Source: Aldrovandia affinis
Lineage: Eukaryota; Chordata; Actinopteri; Notacanthiformes; Halosauridae
Reading direction: 5' to 3'
Length of the DNA: 64,000 bases
Assembly (NCBI GenBank): GCA_029706075.1
Contig: JAINUG010000007.1
Location: 4,600,001-4,664,000, forward strand
Under the pieces are notes generated by a model. The model did no database searches. It saw nothing but the letters and a program-made list of their open reading frames with translations, and had not been told where the DNA came from. The translations under genes and the position numbers were made by a program. This document shows, piece after piece, positions 1 through 10,628 of the stretch (its first letter is position 1; each line of letters begins with the position of its first letter).

Positions 1-114
1 AATCAGTCTGCTGGAGGAGGCAAAAAAATATATATAACATGACGCAGTGCATCGCCATGGAGACAGGGTGATGCAGCCTCAATCCGTGAGGTTGTCGTGG
101 CGACGGGTACTCAC

Positions 115-187
115 TTTGAGATCCCTGTGCACAATGTCATGCTGGTGGATGTGATTCACGCTTTCCAGGATCTGACTGATGCACTGG
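115..187 (-). CDS. camk2g: CaMKII gamma-like, exon 6 (alpha-E and HRDLK catalytic loop)
   Basis: This 73-nt exon encodes S114 to K138: [18 protein letters not shown] then VHRDLK. HRD (H134-R135-D136) and K138 are the catalytic-loop residues, and D136 is the catalytic aspartate. The acceptor is TCCACAG and the donor GTGAGT. The VNHIHQHDI run is the main reason to call gamma. The usual SHCIHQ or SHCIQQ reads SQCISQ here, so a histidine is lost at position 115 and residue 118 differs. Reading errors in the assembly or a diverged paralogue could explain this. Confidence 0.95.
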
Positions 188-652
188 CTGTGGAAGGAGG
201 GAGGGAGGGAAAGAGGGGGGGGACGAGAAGGGGAGAGAGATGTTATATCATGGTTAAAGGGAAGTGAGGGGGGCGGATTTGCACACGTTTTTGTTTATAA
301 AATGAGATAAAAAGCACCATACACACACCTGGGTGGATAAAAGCACACACACTCACTAATGAGAAAGAGAGAGTACTTCTAATAGTTAGCAGTTAAAAAA
401 AATATTTATATAAAGAAATAGATATTTTCCCACTGAACTGGCTTTTCCCTAAAACCACAAAGCGAGGGTAGGCATTGAGAGGAATATACATTCACCACAT
501 GACCTCTCTGCCAAAGTACAGAGCCAGGCTGTTACGCTTGTAATTCCTCTAGACCCCAGCGGGTGGAGTCACCTTCTTACTCCAGACAGGTCTATTTTAT
601 TAATTCTAAATTAGTCCTTTTTTTCCTTTCATTCTTTTCTGCGTGGGGGTGT

Positions 653-673
653 TTGTGTGTCTGCGTGTGTGTG

Positions 674-705
<32 letters not shown>

Positions 706-727
706 CGTGTGTGTGTGCGCGTGCGTG
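653..727. repeat. (GT)n microsatellite with GC interruptions
   Basis: A run of TG dinucleotides broken by single C substitutions. The Cys-Val and His-Thr open frames across it are artefacts of the repeat. Confidence 0.95.
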
Positions 728-850
728 AGGCTGGCTATGTGCGAGCAGCTCTGTTTTATTCTCTTAAACCGCTCATGAAACACCACCTCCTGTGACCGCT
801 AATCCAATCACACCACGGCCCCATACAATCTGGTCAACCCAGGACAGAGG

Positions 851-852
<2 letters not shown>

Positions 853-905
<53 letters not shown>
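853..905. repeat. (GA)n microsatellite
   Basis: An almost pure AG dinucleotide run of about 50 bp. It leads into a purine-only stretch that continues with interruptions to about 1140. Confidence 0.95.
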
Positions 906-911
<6 letters not shown>

Positions 912-1883
912 AGGTGGAACTAGAAAAGGAGAGAAAGCTAGAGAGGGAGGGAGAGAGAGAGGAGGACGGAGAGGGAGCTAGAGTGGGTCAAGGACAGAGA
1001 TGGAGAAAAGGAAAATAAAAGGGAAAAGAGAGATAAAAAGAGTAAAGAAGCCAAAAAGAGGTGATGAGAGAGAGACATAAAAAGAAAGGGAGGACTGAAA
1101 AGTTTATTTTGGGATGGAGAAAGAGGGAGAGGGGGGAAAGAGCAAAACTGAAATATTCTCAGATGTTTTCATTTTCGGTCACCAGGAGAAAGCTACTCGT
1201 TACCAAATTTGGCCAGTTCTGCACCCTGCATTCCATTCCAGTCTACAGACCGCACAGCACCTCTCCTCTCCCTTTCATTCCCTCCACTACCACTCCTCCT
1301 CCGCCCCTTAATCCTCACTCTCTGGCTGGACTGGGCATTCTTATTAAAAACTGTGAATAAAAATGATGTCATTTATACATGAGCCCCAGAACAAACTGGG
1401 CATATTTAAGTGGATTGTGATGTCAGGGTTGACTCTGACATCCTTAAAACACACTCACGCGAGTGTGAGACCGCAAGAATCGCTCAACGTGGTTTGAAAA
1501 AAGTCAGGGAGGAAGACACAAACTAGGAGTCAAACAACTGAAACCAAGCACTGCTGGATACAAAAACATGCTGACAAATTACTATGGAATGTGTGCGTGT
1601 GTCTGTGTGTGTGTGTGTGTGTGTGTGGTTGTGTCTACGCACTCCACGCAGAAAGACACACATACACATGTGCCTAAAAAAGTGAGGCGCATCATGTCCC
1701 GTGTACAGTAGGATGGGACTACTGCATCAGTCTCCAGAGGCTGCCCGTGGTTTAGAAAATAACCAGACATCTGACTTAAATCTACTCTCTCCCACAGGGC
1801 AGAACTGTCCACTCCCCACAACTACACAAACACTCACCATTTCAGCGCATGGCTCTAAAACAGACAAGCGGCCCTTCCAGTCT

Positions 1884-2085
1884 GTGCGTGCGTGCGTGCG
1901 TGTGCGTGCGTGTGTGTGTGTGTGTAAACGACTAGGTGTGCGTATGTATGCCTGCATGTGCACTGCGCGCGTGTGTGTGTGTGCGTTTACTTATGGGGGA
2001 GTACTCTACAGTATGTCTCTGCATTTCTGGATGCGTGTGTGCGTGTTTGTGTTTGTGTGTGTGCGTATGTTAGTGCACATGTCTC
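1884..2085. repeat. Compound GTGC/GT microsatellite
   Basis: GTGC tetramers pass into GT dinucleotides, followed by further broken GT blocks just downstream of exon 5 (in transcript order). Confidence 0.85.
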
Positions 2086-2164
2086 TGTAATCACACCAAT
2101 CAGCCACGGCTCGCTGATGGCTGGCCCAGCGGTAACCACGGCAACGGTCAATTCTAGCACCCAC

Positions 2165-2230
2165 CTTGCATCGGCCTCGCTGTAATACTCTCTGGCAACG
2201 ATGTCTTCAAACAGCTCTCCACCGGTGACG
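2165..2230 (-). CDS. camk2g: CaMKII gamma-like, exon 5 (hinge and alpha-D)
   Basis: This 66-nt exon encodes the last base of L92 to two bases of S114: VTGGELFEDIVAREYYSEADA. It covers the hinge and alpha-D helix, including E97, which contacts the ATP ribose in this kinase family. The acceptor is TCCACAG and the donor GTGGGT. The peptide is identical to all vertebrate CaMKII proteins I know. Confidence 0.97.
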
Positions 2231-3450
2231 CTGTGGAGGGGGGGAAAAACAACAACCCGATGAGTCATCTGTGAATGGGGGCGACGACGACGACAGTGTG
2301 GCATCGGTGAGAAAAGCAACAGCCGCTGACTGCCACGGATCCACCAGTCGGTCACGCGTGAGCCGGCAGTAGGAGCAGAGTGTGTGTGTGAGTGAGTGTT
2401 TTCAAAATCGGTTTGATCTCTCATGTTGCAGAAACACATTGGTAATTAGTGTTGATATTAATATGTAACAGGTGTAGACTCCTTTCTCATTTCGATTTTG
2501 TTACATCAAAATATGAGTGTTTCCATTATTTGCTCTATACCCTGTATATATATGGTAACACTTCACTTGAACTACACGCCATAAAGCCAACATAATGCAG
2601 TTATAAGCATGACATAACACCGGTCATAACAGGTCATGACAGTGTATTACAGCTTATGACCAATGTCATACCACTATCGTTGCATACAGTATGACAGCGG
2701 TGTCACACATAACCTGTAATACACCGTTATGACTGGTTACATAAGGTGTTATGTCATGCTTATGACTGTGTTACATAGGCTTCATGGTGAATAGTTCAAG
2801 TGTCATCATATATGTATACATACACACACTTCACCATGGTCAACACAGCAGAGTAAGGGGGAAGTACATAGGTAATAAAGACTTCCACTTCATTTGTTGG
2901 TTGGATCACTTTGATCAGGAAGAAACTAAATTGTAAATATACAACTTCAAATATGATACACTTTGAAATTTCCATGATTCAAATCAAATCTAAACATACA
3001 TTTGTCCCCTCCCCAATTAGTAATAGCCAATTGTGCCTCTAGACACCTCAATTGTACTGAATGTTCAATTACCTATGTGAGAGAAAAGGAAAACGAGGAC
3101 CAAATTTGGATTCGTGGGCCAGATTTGAGTAACCCTGGTGTAGAGTCCCCACACCTGCACACCAGGAGCACTGGGACACAGTCCTACATCCGAGCTAACG
3201 CAGATCAGAGGAATGGCGCATCTCTCGCTTTTAGAAGAAAAAAAAGCCCTACTTCGCTCACTGGCTGGAATGCACTCATCAGCCATTTCTGCTATTTTTG
3301 TCCCTTAAACCGTGGCCCAAATTCCAGGTTTTTTTCAGGTGTTTATGGGACACAGCGCACCCTCGCTCACCTGTCCCGTGGGAGGAGAGGAGGGGAGTAT
3401 GGGAGGGGCTGAATGGAGAAATGTTTGTTTGTGAAGAAGTAGGTACTCAC
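2231..3450 (-). other. Intron 4 of camk2g
   Basis: Contains one palindromic MITE-like repeat (2553-2808). The remainder has no recognisable gene or repeat. Confidence 0.75.
2553..2808. mobile_element. Palindromic MITE-like repeat
   Basis: The two halves of this 256-bp stretch are imperfect reverse complements. The left arm starts GGTAACACTTCACTTGAAC and the right arm ends GTTCAAGTGTCA. Blocks such as ATAAGCATGACATAACACC on the left recur in reverse on the right. This is the layout of a non-autonomous foldback DNA transposon. No ORF is present. The flanks are AT-rich (TATATA / TATATG), so the duplicated target cannot be fixed. Confidence 0.7.
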
Positions 3451-3505
3451 AGGTCAAACACCAGGTAATGGAAGCCTTCTTCTGAGATACTGTCATGGAG
3501 TCGGA
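3451..3505 (-). CDS. camk2g: CaMKII gamma-like, exon 4
   Basis: This 55-nt exon encodes V74 to L92: RLHDSISEEGFHYLVFDL, ending at the hinge between the two kinase lobes. The acceptor is CTGCAG and the donor GTGAGT. FHYLVFDL is the form of beta, gamma and delta; alpha has HHYLIFDL, so alpha is unlikely. The phase matches both neighbours. Confidence 0.97.
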
Positions 3506-4039
3506 CTGCAGGGGAAAGAGGGAGAGAGAGGTCAGTCATTACGGGGATTTGGAGGGACACATAAGCAGGTCCCACGGCGTTCAGGTCCCCCCCTCCCCCC
3601 CCCGCCCCCTCGTCAGATAACTCTCCTGACCACGCCCCCACGAACATGATCACACATCAGAATCGGCTCTGAGCGAGAGGAAGACCCGTCCTCCACCCGT
3701 CGGCCCCGTCTTGTCCCCCTGAGCCGCTGTTCCGTTCAAGTTTGCCGCCAAGCGACCTTTGGGCCGACTGAACCCTGCGCTGCGGCGGCACCGTCTTTCT
3801 GACCGTTCGGCTCGGTGCTCGGCCAAGCCTTTTTGGGAAAAGATTCCGATCAAAATCTCATCTGGCGACAGAAGCAGGAGGCTCCGTTTGTCAGCCGGAG
3901 CCCGGGGCGTGCGTCTCGGAGAGCTGCCGAGCTTTCAGCGCAGAACACACACATTTAATCACAGCCAGCCGATCCCATTCCTCCTGCCATGGACATAAAC
4001 CAGTGTCTACAGCCCTGTCACTGCTATGACATATATACC

Positions 4040-4285
4040 AATCTTGTACGGCCACAGCTGTCGCACATAAACCAAATCACGTACGGTCCTTTCATTGCTC
4101 TGGCACATAACTTAATCACATACAGCTCTGATAACACCACGGTGCGTACTGTAGACCAATCGTGTCCGGTCGCTGCTGCAGCATATAAACCAAATCTGTG
4201 AGCTAGGCCTCACACCTCCACTGCATTTAAACCCATCAGTGAGTCAGGCCTCGCAGCGCTAGGCCACACAAACCAATCAGTGAGT
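4040..4285. repeat. Degenerate tandem repeat, unit roughly 55 bp
   Basis: Phrases like CATAAACCAAATC and AACCAATCAGTGAGTCAGGC recur several times at roughly even spacing, with substantial divergence between copies. Confidence 0.5.
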
Positions 4286-4739
4286 CAGGCCTGGACCACT
4301 TGGCATAAAAAGAGGAGAAGAAAGATGGGAGTAAGAGAAGAGCATGAAAGAGAGGGACTGAGGGAAAACAGAGGCATGCACACACCAAGAGAAGAGTCAA
4401 AGTCCAAGCCCATCAGAAATATGGAAGCACAATACGAGAAAAGCAACAACGAGTTAATGTGCGTGTGTGTGTGTGTGTGTGTGCATGTGAGTGAAAAAGA
4501 GTGAGAGAGAGAGGAGAGAGAAAAGGTGGGTATGTGCTCCTATTTGCGAGTGAGAAAGACTTATTTGTCATAGGTGTGTGCTGGCGAGAGTGCGTGTGAG
4601 TGTGAGTGTGTGCGAGTGTGTGCGTGTGTGTGCGTTCTGGCATTCGGTTGGTCATAGCGATGTCCGTGCGCAGTGCAAGCGCTGACTGCGAGACAACGCA
4701 GCGCAGCTCAACTCACCACACCCTGAAACAAGAGCACCA

Positions 4740-4900
4740 CCAACAGGTAAGGCTGAGAAGGAGGGAGGGAGGGAGAGGAGAGGGGAGGAGAGGAGAGCAA
4801 GAGAGAGAGGAAGGGAAGGGAAGGGAAGAAGAAGGAAGAGAAGAGGGGGGAGATAGACAGAGACGAGGAGAGGGAGGAGGGAGGCAGAGGGAGCGGGGCT
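4740..4900. repeat. Polypurine tract (GGA/GAGA-rich)
   Basis: Nearly all bases on the plus strand are A or G for about 150 bp. The Glu/Arg/Gly-rich frame across it is compositional. Confidence 0.85.
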
Positions 4901-4954
4901 GACCCTGCTTAAGAACTTATTTGTGGAACAAAAATGGGCTAAATAAGGAAGAGA

Positions 4955-5310
4955 GCTCCTCACACAAGGGTGTGGTGTGAGGCTGGGCTGCAGTTTGAGT
5001 CCAACATTGTTCAACATCCATTTCAATGAGTTAGCTGTAATGCTGGAAAAATACTGGCCCTGCTCCAAATGATGCAGAAGTTAAATTCTAACTCTATGAC
5101 CTGGTTCTGCCCTCAGCCATGGAACAGGAGTTACAGCGACACCTGTACCTGCTCAAAGAATACTGCCAGAACTGGGCCCTGGCTGTAAATCCCAAGAATA
5201 AAGATTATCACCCTTAAAAAAAGTATGAACGTAACAGGAAAGCACATACCACTTTACACTAGGCAAAAAAAAACAGTACCTTGGAATAACATTACTGCAT
5301 AGCCTTATTT
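4955..5310 (+). pseudogene. LINE reverse-transcriptase fragment, L1/Tx1 type
   Basis: Broken frames spell short pieces of an L1-clade RT. In order they are a segment matching the GCSLSPTLFNI block (about 4985-5020), FNELAVMLEKYWP, a degraded stretch matching the YADDLVL region, and EYCQNWALAVNPK (about 5155-5200). The piece has stops and frameshifts and is truncated on both sides, so it is a dead fragment. The family call rests on remembered fish L1 sequence. Confidence 0.6.
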
Positions 5311-5312
5311 TT

Positions 5313-5555
5313 TTAAATAGGCTATTCTAATTTTTTAGCTATATAGTTTCAGGCAATGACCAATAATCAAACCAGTGGTAATGAGGATCTCATTAGAACA
5401 TTATGTTTTTTAGGTTGGCTTTCTGAACGATTCATCTGCTTTTCAGTGACCAGTTATCTTTGGCTTTGTTTTTTTAAAGCAAATTCTTACATCTATTTCT
5501 GTCCCTTTTTCATATCAAACACTGTTGTTTTCCCACAATGTATTCTTTAGCAACT
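5313..5555 (+). repeat. Dispersed repeat, copy 1 (pairs with 9396-9613)
   Basis: Shares a run of blocks in the same order with 9396-9613: TAGCTATATAGTT, CATTAGAACATT, GTTGGCTTTCTGAACG, and ATATCAAACAC near the end. Family not recognised. Confidence 0.6.
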
Positions 5556-5803
5556 TTAGTCACTATCCCCTTCACGGGTCGAGTCCCTATGATTTTCCAC
5601 CGCACAACATAGGAGGAGTCATCTGAAGTAGATCCTCCAATGAATTGCAATTTACCAAGATCACATTTAATATCTCACATTTCTTACATCTGTAGCCTAC
5701 ATTTTTTTAACCGTATAAAAATGAAAACATCAGCTATATTTGTCTTTGTGTTTACATCTGTGCTTTTACGTAGCTTATCGCTGCAAAAATCTGTCCAGCA
5801 CGA

Positions 5804-5811
5804 GCTACGAG
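5804..5811. repeat. Target-site duplication GCTACGAG (left)
   Basis: Identical 8-bp copy at 6368-6375, bracketing the hAT-like element. Confidence 0.65.
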
Positions 5812-6367
5812 TAGTAGTGAATGATATATTCCATTCCGATCGCTGTTACGATATGAGCATTTGCAATATCATACCGCCAAAGTTTGCGATATAAGTATAG
5901 TAACGCTTGACACTGGTCATGTTTTTTCCTACATTTGTTTCCCACACATACTCGCAGACTAGCTTTGTCTCCCCAGAACTCAAAATCACATCCCAGACTC
6001 AGTCTCAGCCCAAGCAAGCATCAATCTTGGATGCGTTTGAAAATGCAACGCCTTACGTAAAAGCTCTCAAAGGCACAACGGTGAAATAAATTGTAGCACA
6101 GCTGTGTTCACTCAGTAATGTGATTAAGAAGTTCAACAGAAACAGTTGAATATTTTTTTTCAACATTTCATGTAGGCTAAACTAATATTGGGAAAAATAG
6201 TATTGTTTGGGTTCCCTTAATTCACTTAATATAATGCCTATTCTATGATGTCTGGAACACATATATCAATGATCAATTTTCCACCCACCCATCGCGTACT
6301 ATATTGCAATCGCAATATGTAGCAAGACTATCACAATATGAGATTTTGCCCATAATGTGCAGCCCTA
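5812..6367. mobile_element. Short hAT-type non-autonomous element
   Basis: A 556-bp segment bracketed by GCTACGAG at 5804-5811 and 6368-6375. The right end reads CATAATGTGCAGCCCTA, the reverse of the TAGGGCTGCA tip common in vertebrate hAT elements. The left tip TAGTAGTG agrees only in part. The inside has an open frame at about 5940-6086 resembling the linker after a BED finger in ZBED-type transposases (SILDAFENATPY). No complete transposase remains. Confidence 0.65.
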
Positions 6368-7319
6368 GCTACGAGCTAAAAAGAAATTAAATGCGAGTGT
6401 CGATTTATGAAGGCGTAAGACTGTACAAACACTGTCATTTTACACTGTCCAGTTCAGATCCTTTTGTTTCAAAGGCCTGGGTTTAGCTCAAACATCAGAA
6501 TGCATCGAAGCGATTCCTATATCTTTCTAAAAAATCTATTTATGTGAGTAATGAAAATGTACTATGAAAATGTACATTCTAATTGCGTGAATGAAAATGA
6601 CTTTGTCCTTTCAAAGAAAACATGTTTATTTCAGTTTTCGTAATGCAAACCTGACAATAATGCCAAACTATTGTACTCTATATACTCTTCTAATAATAGC
6701 CTCCCAATAATCAAAGTGAAGCAAAAAAAAAACATGGCGGTTGTGTCTGAGCTTTAGCGTGACGATTGCACTTGACAAATCAATGGTCTGCAGTACTGCT
6801 AGCTCCACCCTTAGGTCCCTGTTTGGCTTGGTAGTACCTAAACAGAGCAGTAGCTAAATTCTGCACGGGTACCTAGGTTCGGTATGGGTCACTTGGCGGT
6901 GGAAAAAGCGACAAAATGTGGGAGCACGGATTGGTAACCATGCCGTGGAAAAAACGCCATAAGACACACTAGCTTCAGGTCTGCACTGCTACACGACTGC
7001 CTTGCTTGTCTTTTTGGAAGGAGCACAATATAACTCAGCCTGTCATGACCTGAGGGGCAATCAATATCTACCCAACACTGACTAATCACAAATAAGATAA
7101 GAAAAGATACGATAAGAAAGGATAAGAACTGTGAAGTTCCAAAAAATGTTGATACAATCTATTTGTTACTTTACAGTTACAGTTATTATCATAACTGCAG
7201 TGTTTACCTTGCACGTAAATGAGTTAAAATGGACACTTTTTCTACACGACTACTTTTATGTTACGTTTTGCCAATATGTACTCTATATGCTTCGTGACAA
7301 TAAAGTATATTTAATTTAG

Positions 7320-7555
7320 AATTTAGCAAGGAGACAAAGAGAGGAAGACCAGAGAGAGAGGGAGAGGGAGGGGGGAGGGGGTAAAGGGGGAGAAAGAGGC
7401 CTGGAGACAAGATTGGAGACAGATGGTGGGAGCAGGATGCAGGTGCTGCAGGAGGAATGAGAGGGAACGAGGGATGACAGGAGGAGGGATGCAAGAGATG
7501 AGAGCTGGAAGCAAAGAGAAAGAGAAAGAAGAAAGGAAAGAACAAAAATAACCTC
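7320..7555. repeat. Polypurine tract
   Basis: GA/GGA-rich on the plus strand over about 230 bp. The Ser/Leu/Pro-rich minus-strand frames across it are compositional. Confidence 0.8.
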
Positions 7556-8014
7556 CTGACACTTGTATTGTCTGGCACTCCCAAGACCACGGCTTTGACG
7601 CGATCTATATCCCCCAAGCGGACTTTTGAGAAAACACTGGGATAATCGGTGACAACATTTCCCTCTGAAAAGCATAGCACTAAGGGATTTCTGCTCTTCT
7701 CCACTGTGTGCACAGTGTGTGTATGTGCATGTGTGCACAGTTTGTGTGTATGCGCATGTACTTTGTGTATATTTGAGTGTAGTGTGCACAGCGTGTGCCT
7801 AGTGTGAGTGCATCTGCGTATGCATTCTCAGCGCTGTCTTTCTGCTGCTGATGCTGCCCACACACTGCAGCCCCCGCCAGACGCCCACCTCCCGGATACT
7901 CTTCATATTTATAGTGAGCATGTTCCTCTCTCCAATGCTCCCTCTCTCCTTCCCATCTCTCTCCATCTCTCTCTCCTTCCTTCTCCCACCCCTGCATCTC
8001 TTTTTCCTGCCTTG

Positions 8015-8016
<2 letters not shown>

Positions 8017-8091
<75 letters not shown>

Positions 8092-8092
8092 C

Positions 8093-8129
<37 letters not shown>

Positions 8130-8158
8130 AACATGTGCAACACACACACAGGCGCGCG

Positions 8159-8205
<47 letters not shown>

Positions 8206-8300
8206 ACACACACACGCACAACACACACATGCACAACACACACATGCACAACACACGCGCAACACATACACATACGCAACACACACACACACACACACAC
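8017..8300. repeat. Compound (CA)n microsatellite with (GAACAC)n block
   Basis: Pure CA from about 8017 to 8089, a hexamer block of GAACAC (about 8097-8128), further CA to about 8202, then CAACACA and CATGCACAA variants to 8300. The frames of 100-198 aa crossing it on both strands are repeat artefacts. Confidence 0.95.
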
Positions 8301-8464
8301 AGAAAATTCCCTCAGAGCTCGTTCCCCAGCCCTTCTCTCCTCTCCTGATGTACTGCACTGCACTGCTGCTGACAGCAGGGCCCTCCTTTAGAGATGCAGC
8401 CTGAGAGAGCGCTCCTAATATACACTACATCCCCAGTGTGCTCCTCATTACTGCACTGCACTGC

Positions 8465-8820
8465 ACTGGGGGAGAGAAGGGGAGAGGGAGTGTACAGTCA
8501 GGGGGGGGGCATGGTATGAGGGATGGAGAGAGGGAGGAAGATGGGGAAGAGAGAAGGAGGGAGAGGGAAGGGAAAGAATGAACGAGAGGGGAGAGAGAGG
8601 GAGAGGGAGTGTATAGAAGGGTGGGGGTGGGAAACAGGACAGAGTATGAGGGATGGAGGAAGATGGGGAAGAGAGAAAGAGGGAGGGGGAAGGGAAAGAG
8701 TCAACAAGAGGGGAGAGAGGGGGAGAGGGGAGGAGAGAGAGAATGAGGGAGGGTGGAGAGTGAGGAACAAAAAAGTAGGATGGAAAGAAGGGACAGAGAG
8801 AAAGGAAGGAGAGAGAACCT
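8465..8820. repeat. Long polypurine tract
   Basis: About 350 bp in which the plus strand is mostly G and A, made of imperfectly repeated blocks (GGATGGAGGAAGATGGGG occurs near 8522 and 8652). Confidence 0.85.
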
Positions 8821-8946
8821 AAAGAAGCTGGATATGGCACTAAACCAGCCTAGTCACATCAGTCAGTTAGGCCACCTAGGGCACATAATGGGCACCTAAT
8901 GACACAGTACACTGAACTGCATGCTGGGTACCGTAGTCACACTCAC

Positions 8947-9006
8947 CGATGTTTGAGTGTTTGAGCAGACGACAGATGCGAGCTTCGCGTTCCAGTTTCT
9001 GATGAT
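8947..9006 (-). CDS. camk2g: CaMKII gamma-like, exon 3 (alpha-C helix)
   Basis: This 60-nt exon encodes D54 to I73 plus the first base of V74: HQKLEREARICRLLKHSNI. E61 in the alpha-C helix is the residue that pairs with K43 in the active kinase. The acceptor is CCCCAG and the donor GTGAGT. Most CaMKII isoforms have HPNI; the HSNI here is the version I know from the beta isoform. The exon is separated from exon 2 by about 41 kb, so a simple gene finder could miss the link. Confidence 0.96.
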
Positions 9007-9395
9007 CTGGGGAGGGGGAAAAAAAACAGAAACCGTGAAAATATGGTAGGACTTTCTCCCTTCCTTCAGCAAATGCCTTCCTGATCGCCATCAATAGCAT
9101 GCGGTCTCCAGTACACCTCCAACTGAGACGCTTCGGCCCCACGCACAAGACGCAGTCACGGTGACCATCGACCTTTCAGTCCAAGGAAACCTATGAGGAG
9201 GTGAATGAATGTACAACCAGGTTGCATGCTCTGGGTGTAAAACATTTTGTTAAATAATATAAAACACAACACTGTGCCGTACATCAACATATTACGTACA
9301 GTAAGAACTTCAGATATCAGTGCATCAGTAATGGAGGAAATCTGAAAAGTCCAGAACCTTGAAAGTGGTGTGAAAATACGCCATTGTACATTTAC

Positions 9396-9613
9396 ATTAC
9401 GGTAGCCTCATGTTCTAAAATGGGCTACTCTCATTCTGTAGCTATATAGTTGAATTCCCATTAGAACATTCATTCATTGTGTTCCACGTTGGCTTTCTGA
9501 ACAGTGCATCTCGTTTTAAGTGACCTGCTATCTTTGGCCTCTTTTGCGGGCGCTGTGATTTGTTCTCGCCCAGCTTCATTATATCAAACACAGTTTTTTT
9601 TCCAGGTTGTACT
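9396..9613 (+). repeat. Dispersed repeat, copy 2 (pairs with 5313-5555)
   Basis: The same ordered blocks as at 5313-5555. The hAT element at 9622 inserted at the right end of this copy. The flanking sequence resumes after the duplicated target at 10876. Confidence 0.6.
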
Positions 9614-9621
9614 TTTTAGAC
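9614..9621. repeat. Target-site duplication TTTTAGAC (left)
   Basis: Exact 8-bp copy at 10868-10875. Confidence 0.85.
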
Positions 9622-9762
9622 TAGGGATGCTAATTTTAAGAAATTTTGCTGATCGATCGTCATCCAAGTTAACAAACAATTAATCAATTCATCTTTAAAA
9701 AAATAAAAACTGCAAAATGTAGCGTATGGCAGATAATACATAATGCATGGGTTTTTTTCCCT

Positions 9763-9777
9763 TAATCAAAGCTTTAT
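9763..9777. repeat. SINE target-site duplication TAATCAAAGCTTTAT (left)
   Basis: An exact 15-bp match lies at 10219-10233. It is of the length made by LINE-driven insertion. Confidence 0.9.
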
Positions 9778-10218
9778 GGGCCTCCCGCATGGTCCAGTGG
9801 TTTCAACGTCCAATGCTGGCCACGGCGGTTTGATTCCCCATCGCGCCAGAGTCGGCTCAGGCCGGGAGTGCCACCAGGGGCGGCAATTGTCTACGGTTAA
9901 CACTTTGTTGTACGTCGCTCTGGATAAAAGCGTCTGCCAAATGCCTGTAATGTAATTGGCTGTCCGCCCCAGGGAGGGGGGAGGGAAGCCGACAGGGTGC
10001 TCGCTGCACACAGGAGTTGGTCTGTAGTACCGGGTTAGGGTCGACGGCCTGGCGAGTGCCGTCTCGGAGGAGACGATACTTCGCACTCGTTACTACCGGT
10101 CACAGGGCTACGGCAGCGAACTCACATTACGAGGGGGGGACTGACTTGAAAATAGCGGGTGTAATTGGCTACCAAATTGGGAGAAAAACAGGATAGAATC
10201 AGAAACAAATTAGAATTA
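9778..10218 (+). mobile_element. tRNA-derived SINE inserted in a hAT element
   Basis: The copy is bounded by 15-bp duplications. The head has Pol III box-like motifs: GGTCCAGTGGTT (A box) and GGTTTGATTCCCC (B box). The middle contains the fish SINE/L2-type block GGATAAAAGCGTCTGCC (about 9922). The 3' part has a GC-rich module and ends near ACCAAATTGGGAG. The same 3' module is found at other sites in this window, so it is a family with many copies here. Confidence 0.8.
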
Positions 10219-10409
10219 TAATCAAAGCTTTATTCAACCTTTTGAGAAACAGGCCTATTTTAGCAGCATAAAACAATAACAATTATGAAGGAAATGAAAC
10301 ACCATTCAGTTGGCCTAACAATGAAGACAATATTCATTTTGAAATTAAATGGGCTGTCCGACAGCAGAGGCTTGGCAACTTGAAAAATTGGAAGTCCCAA
10401 CTCATCCTC

Positions 10410-10628
10410 TTACTGTTTTTTATTTAAGAATATAACCATATCCACATGTTCAGGGGTGAGCCGTGTGCGCAGCCTGTACATGATAAGACCAGCCCCTAAG
10501 AACACCTGTCCCGACAGAACAGCTGTCCCAGGGATGCATAAACATTGTCTTGCCCAAAAAAATTCACCAAAAACTCGGGAAATGCGGAAGTAACGTTCAG
10601 GGTGCTTAGCGAATTCAAGTGAATTCAC
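10410..10628 (-). pseudogene. hAT transposase C-terminal dimerisation region (copy A)
   Basis: A 72-aa open frame containing CIPGTAVLSGQVFLGAGL followed by RLRTRLTPEHVDMVIFLNKK. This has the spacing of the hAT C-terminal (hATC) domain, in which a CIPATS..SERVFS block precedes L.PEHVD..LFL. The upstream transposase, including the catalytic core, is absent. It lies inside the hAT element at 9622-10867. Confidence 0.8.

Larger units (their letters stand above)
188..2164 (-). other. Intron 5 of camk2g
   Basis: No coding signal. It holds a (GT)n tract at 653-727, a (GA)n tract with purine-rich flanks at about 850-1140, a short (GT)n at about 1596-1627 and interrupted GT/GTGC tracts at about 1884-2085. 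The remainder is unremarkable. Confidence 0.8.
3506..8946 (-). other. Intron 3 of camk2g
   Basis: About 5.4 kb with no host exon visible. It contains a degenerate tandem repeat (about 4040-4285), a LINE RT scrap (about 4955-5310), a dispersed repeat (about 5313-5555), a short hAT element (5812-6367), purine-rich tracts and a long compound CA repeat (8017-8300). Confidence 0.75.

Noticed and set aside
7799..8404. Open frames of up to 198 aa on both strands
   Set aside because: They are translations of CA/GT repeats (His-Thr and Cys-Val runs) with no start context or domain.
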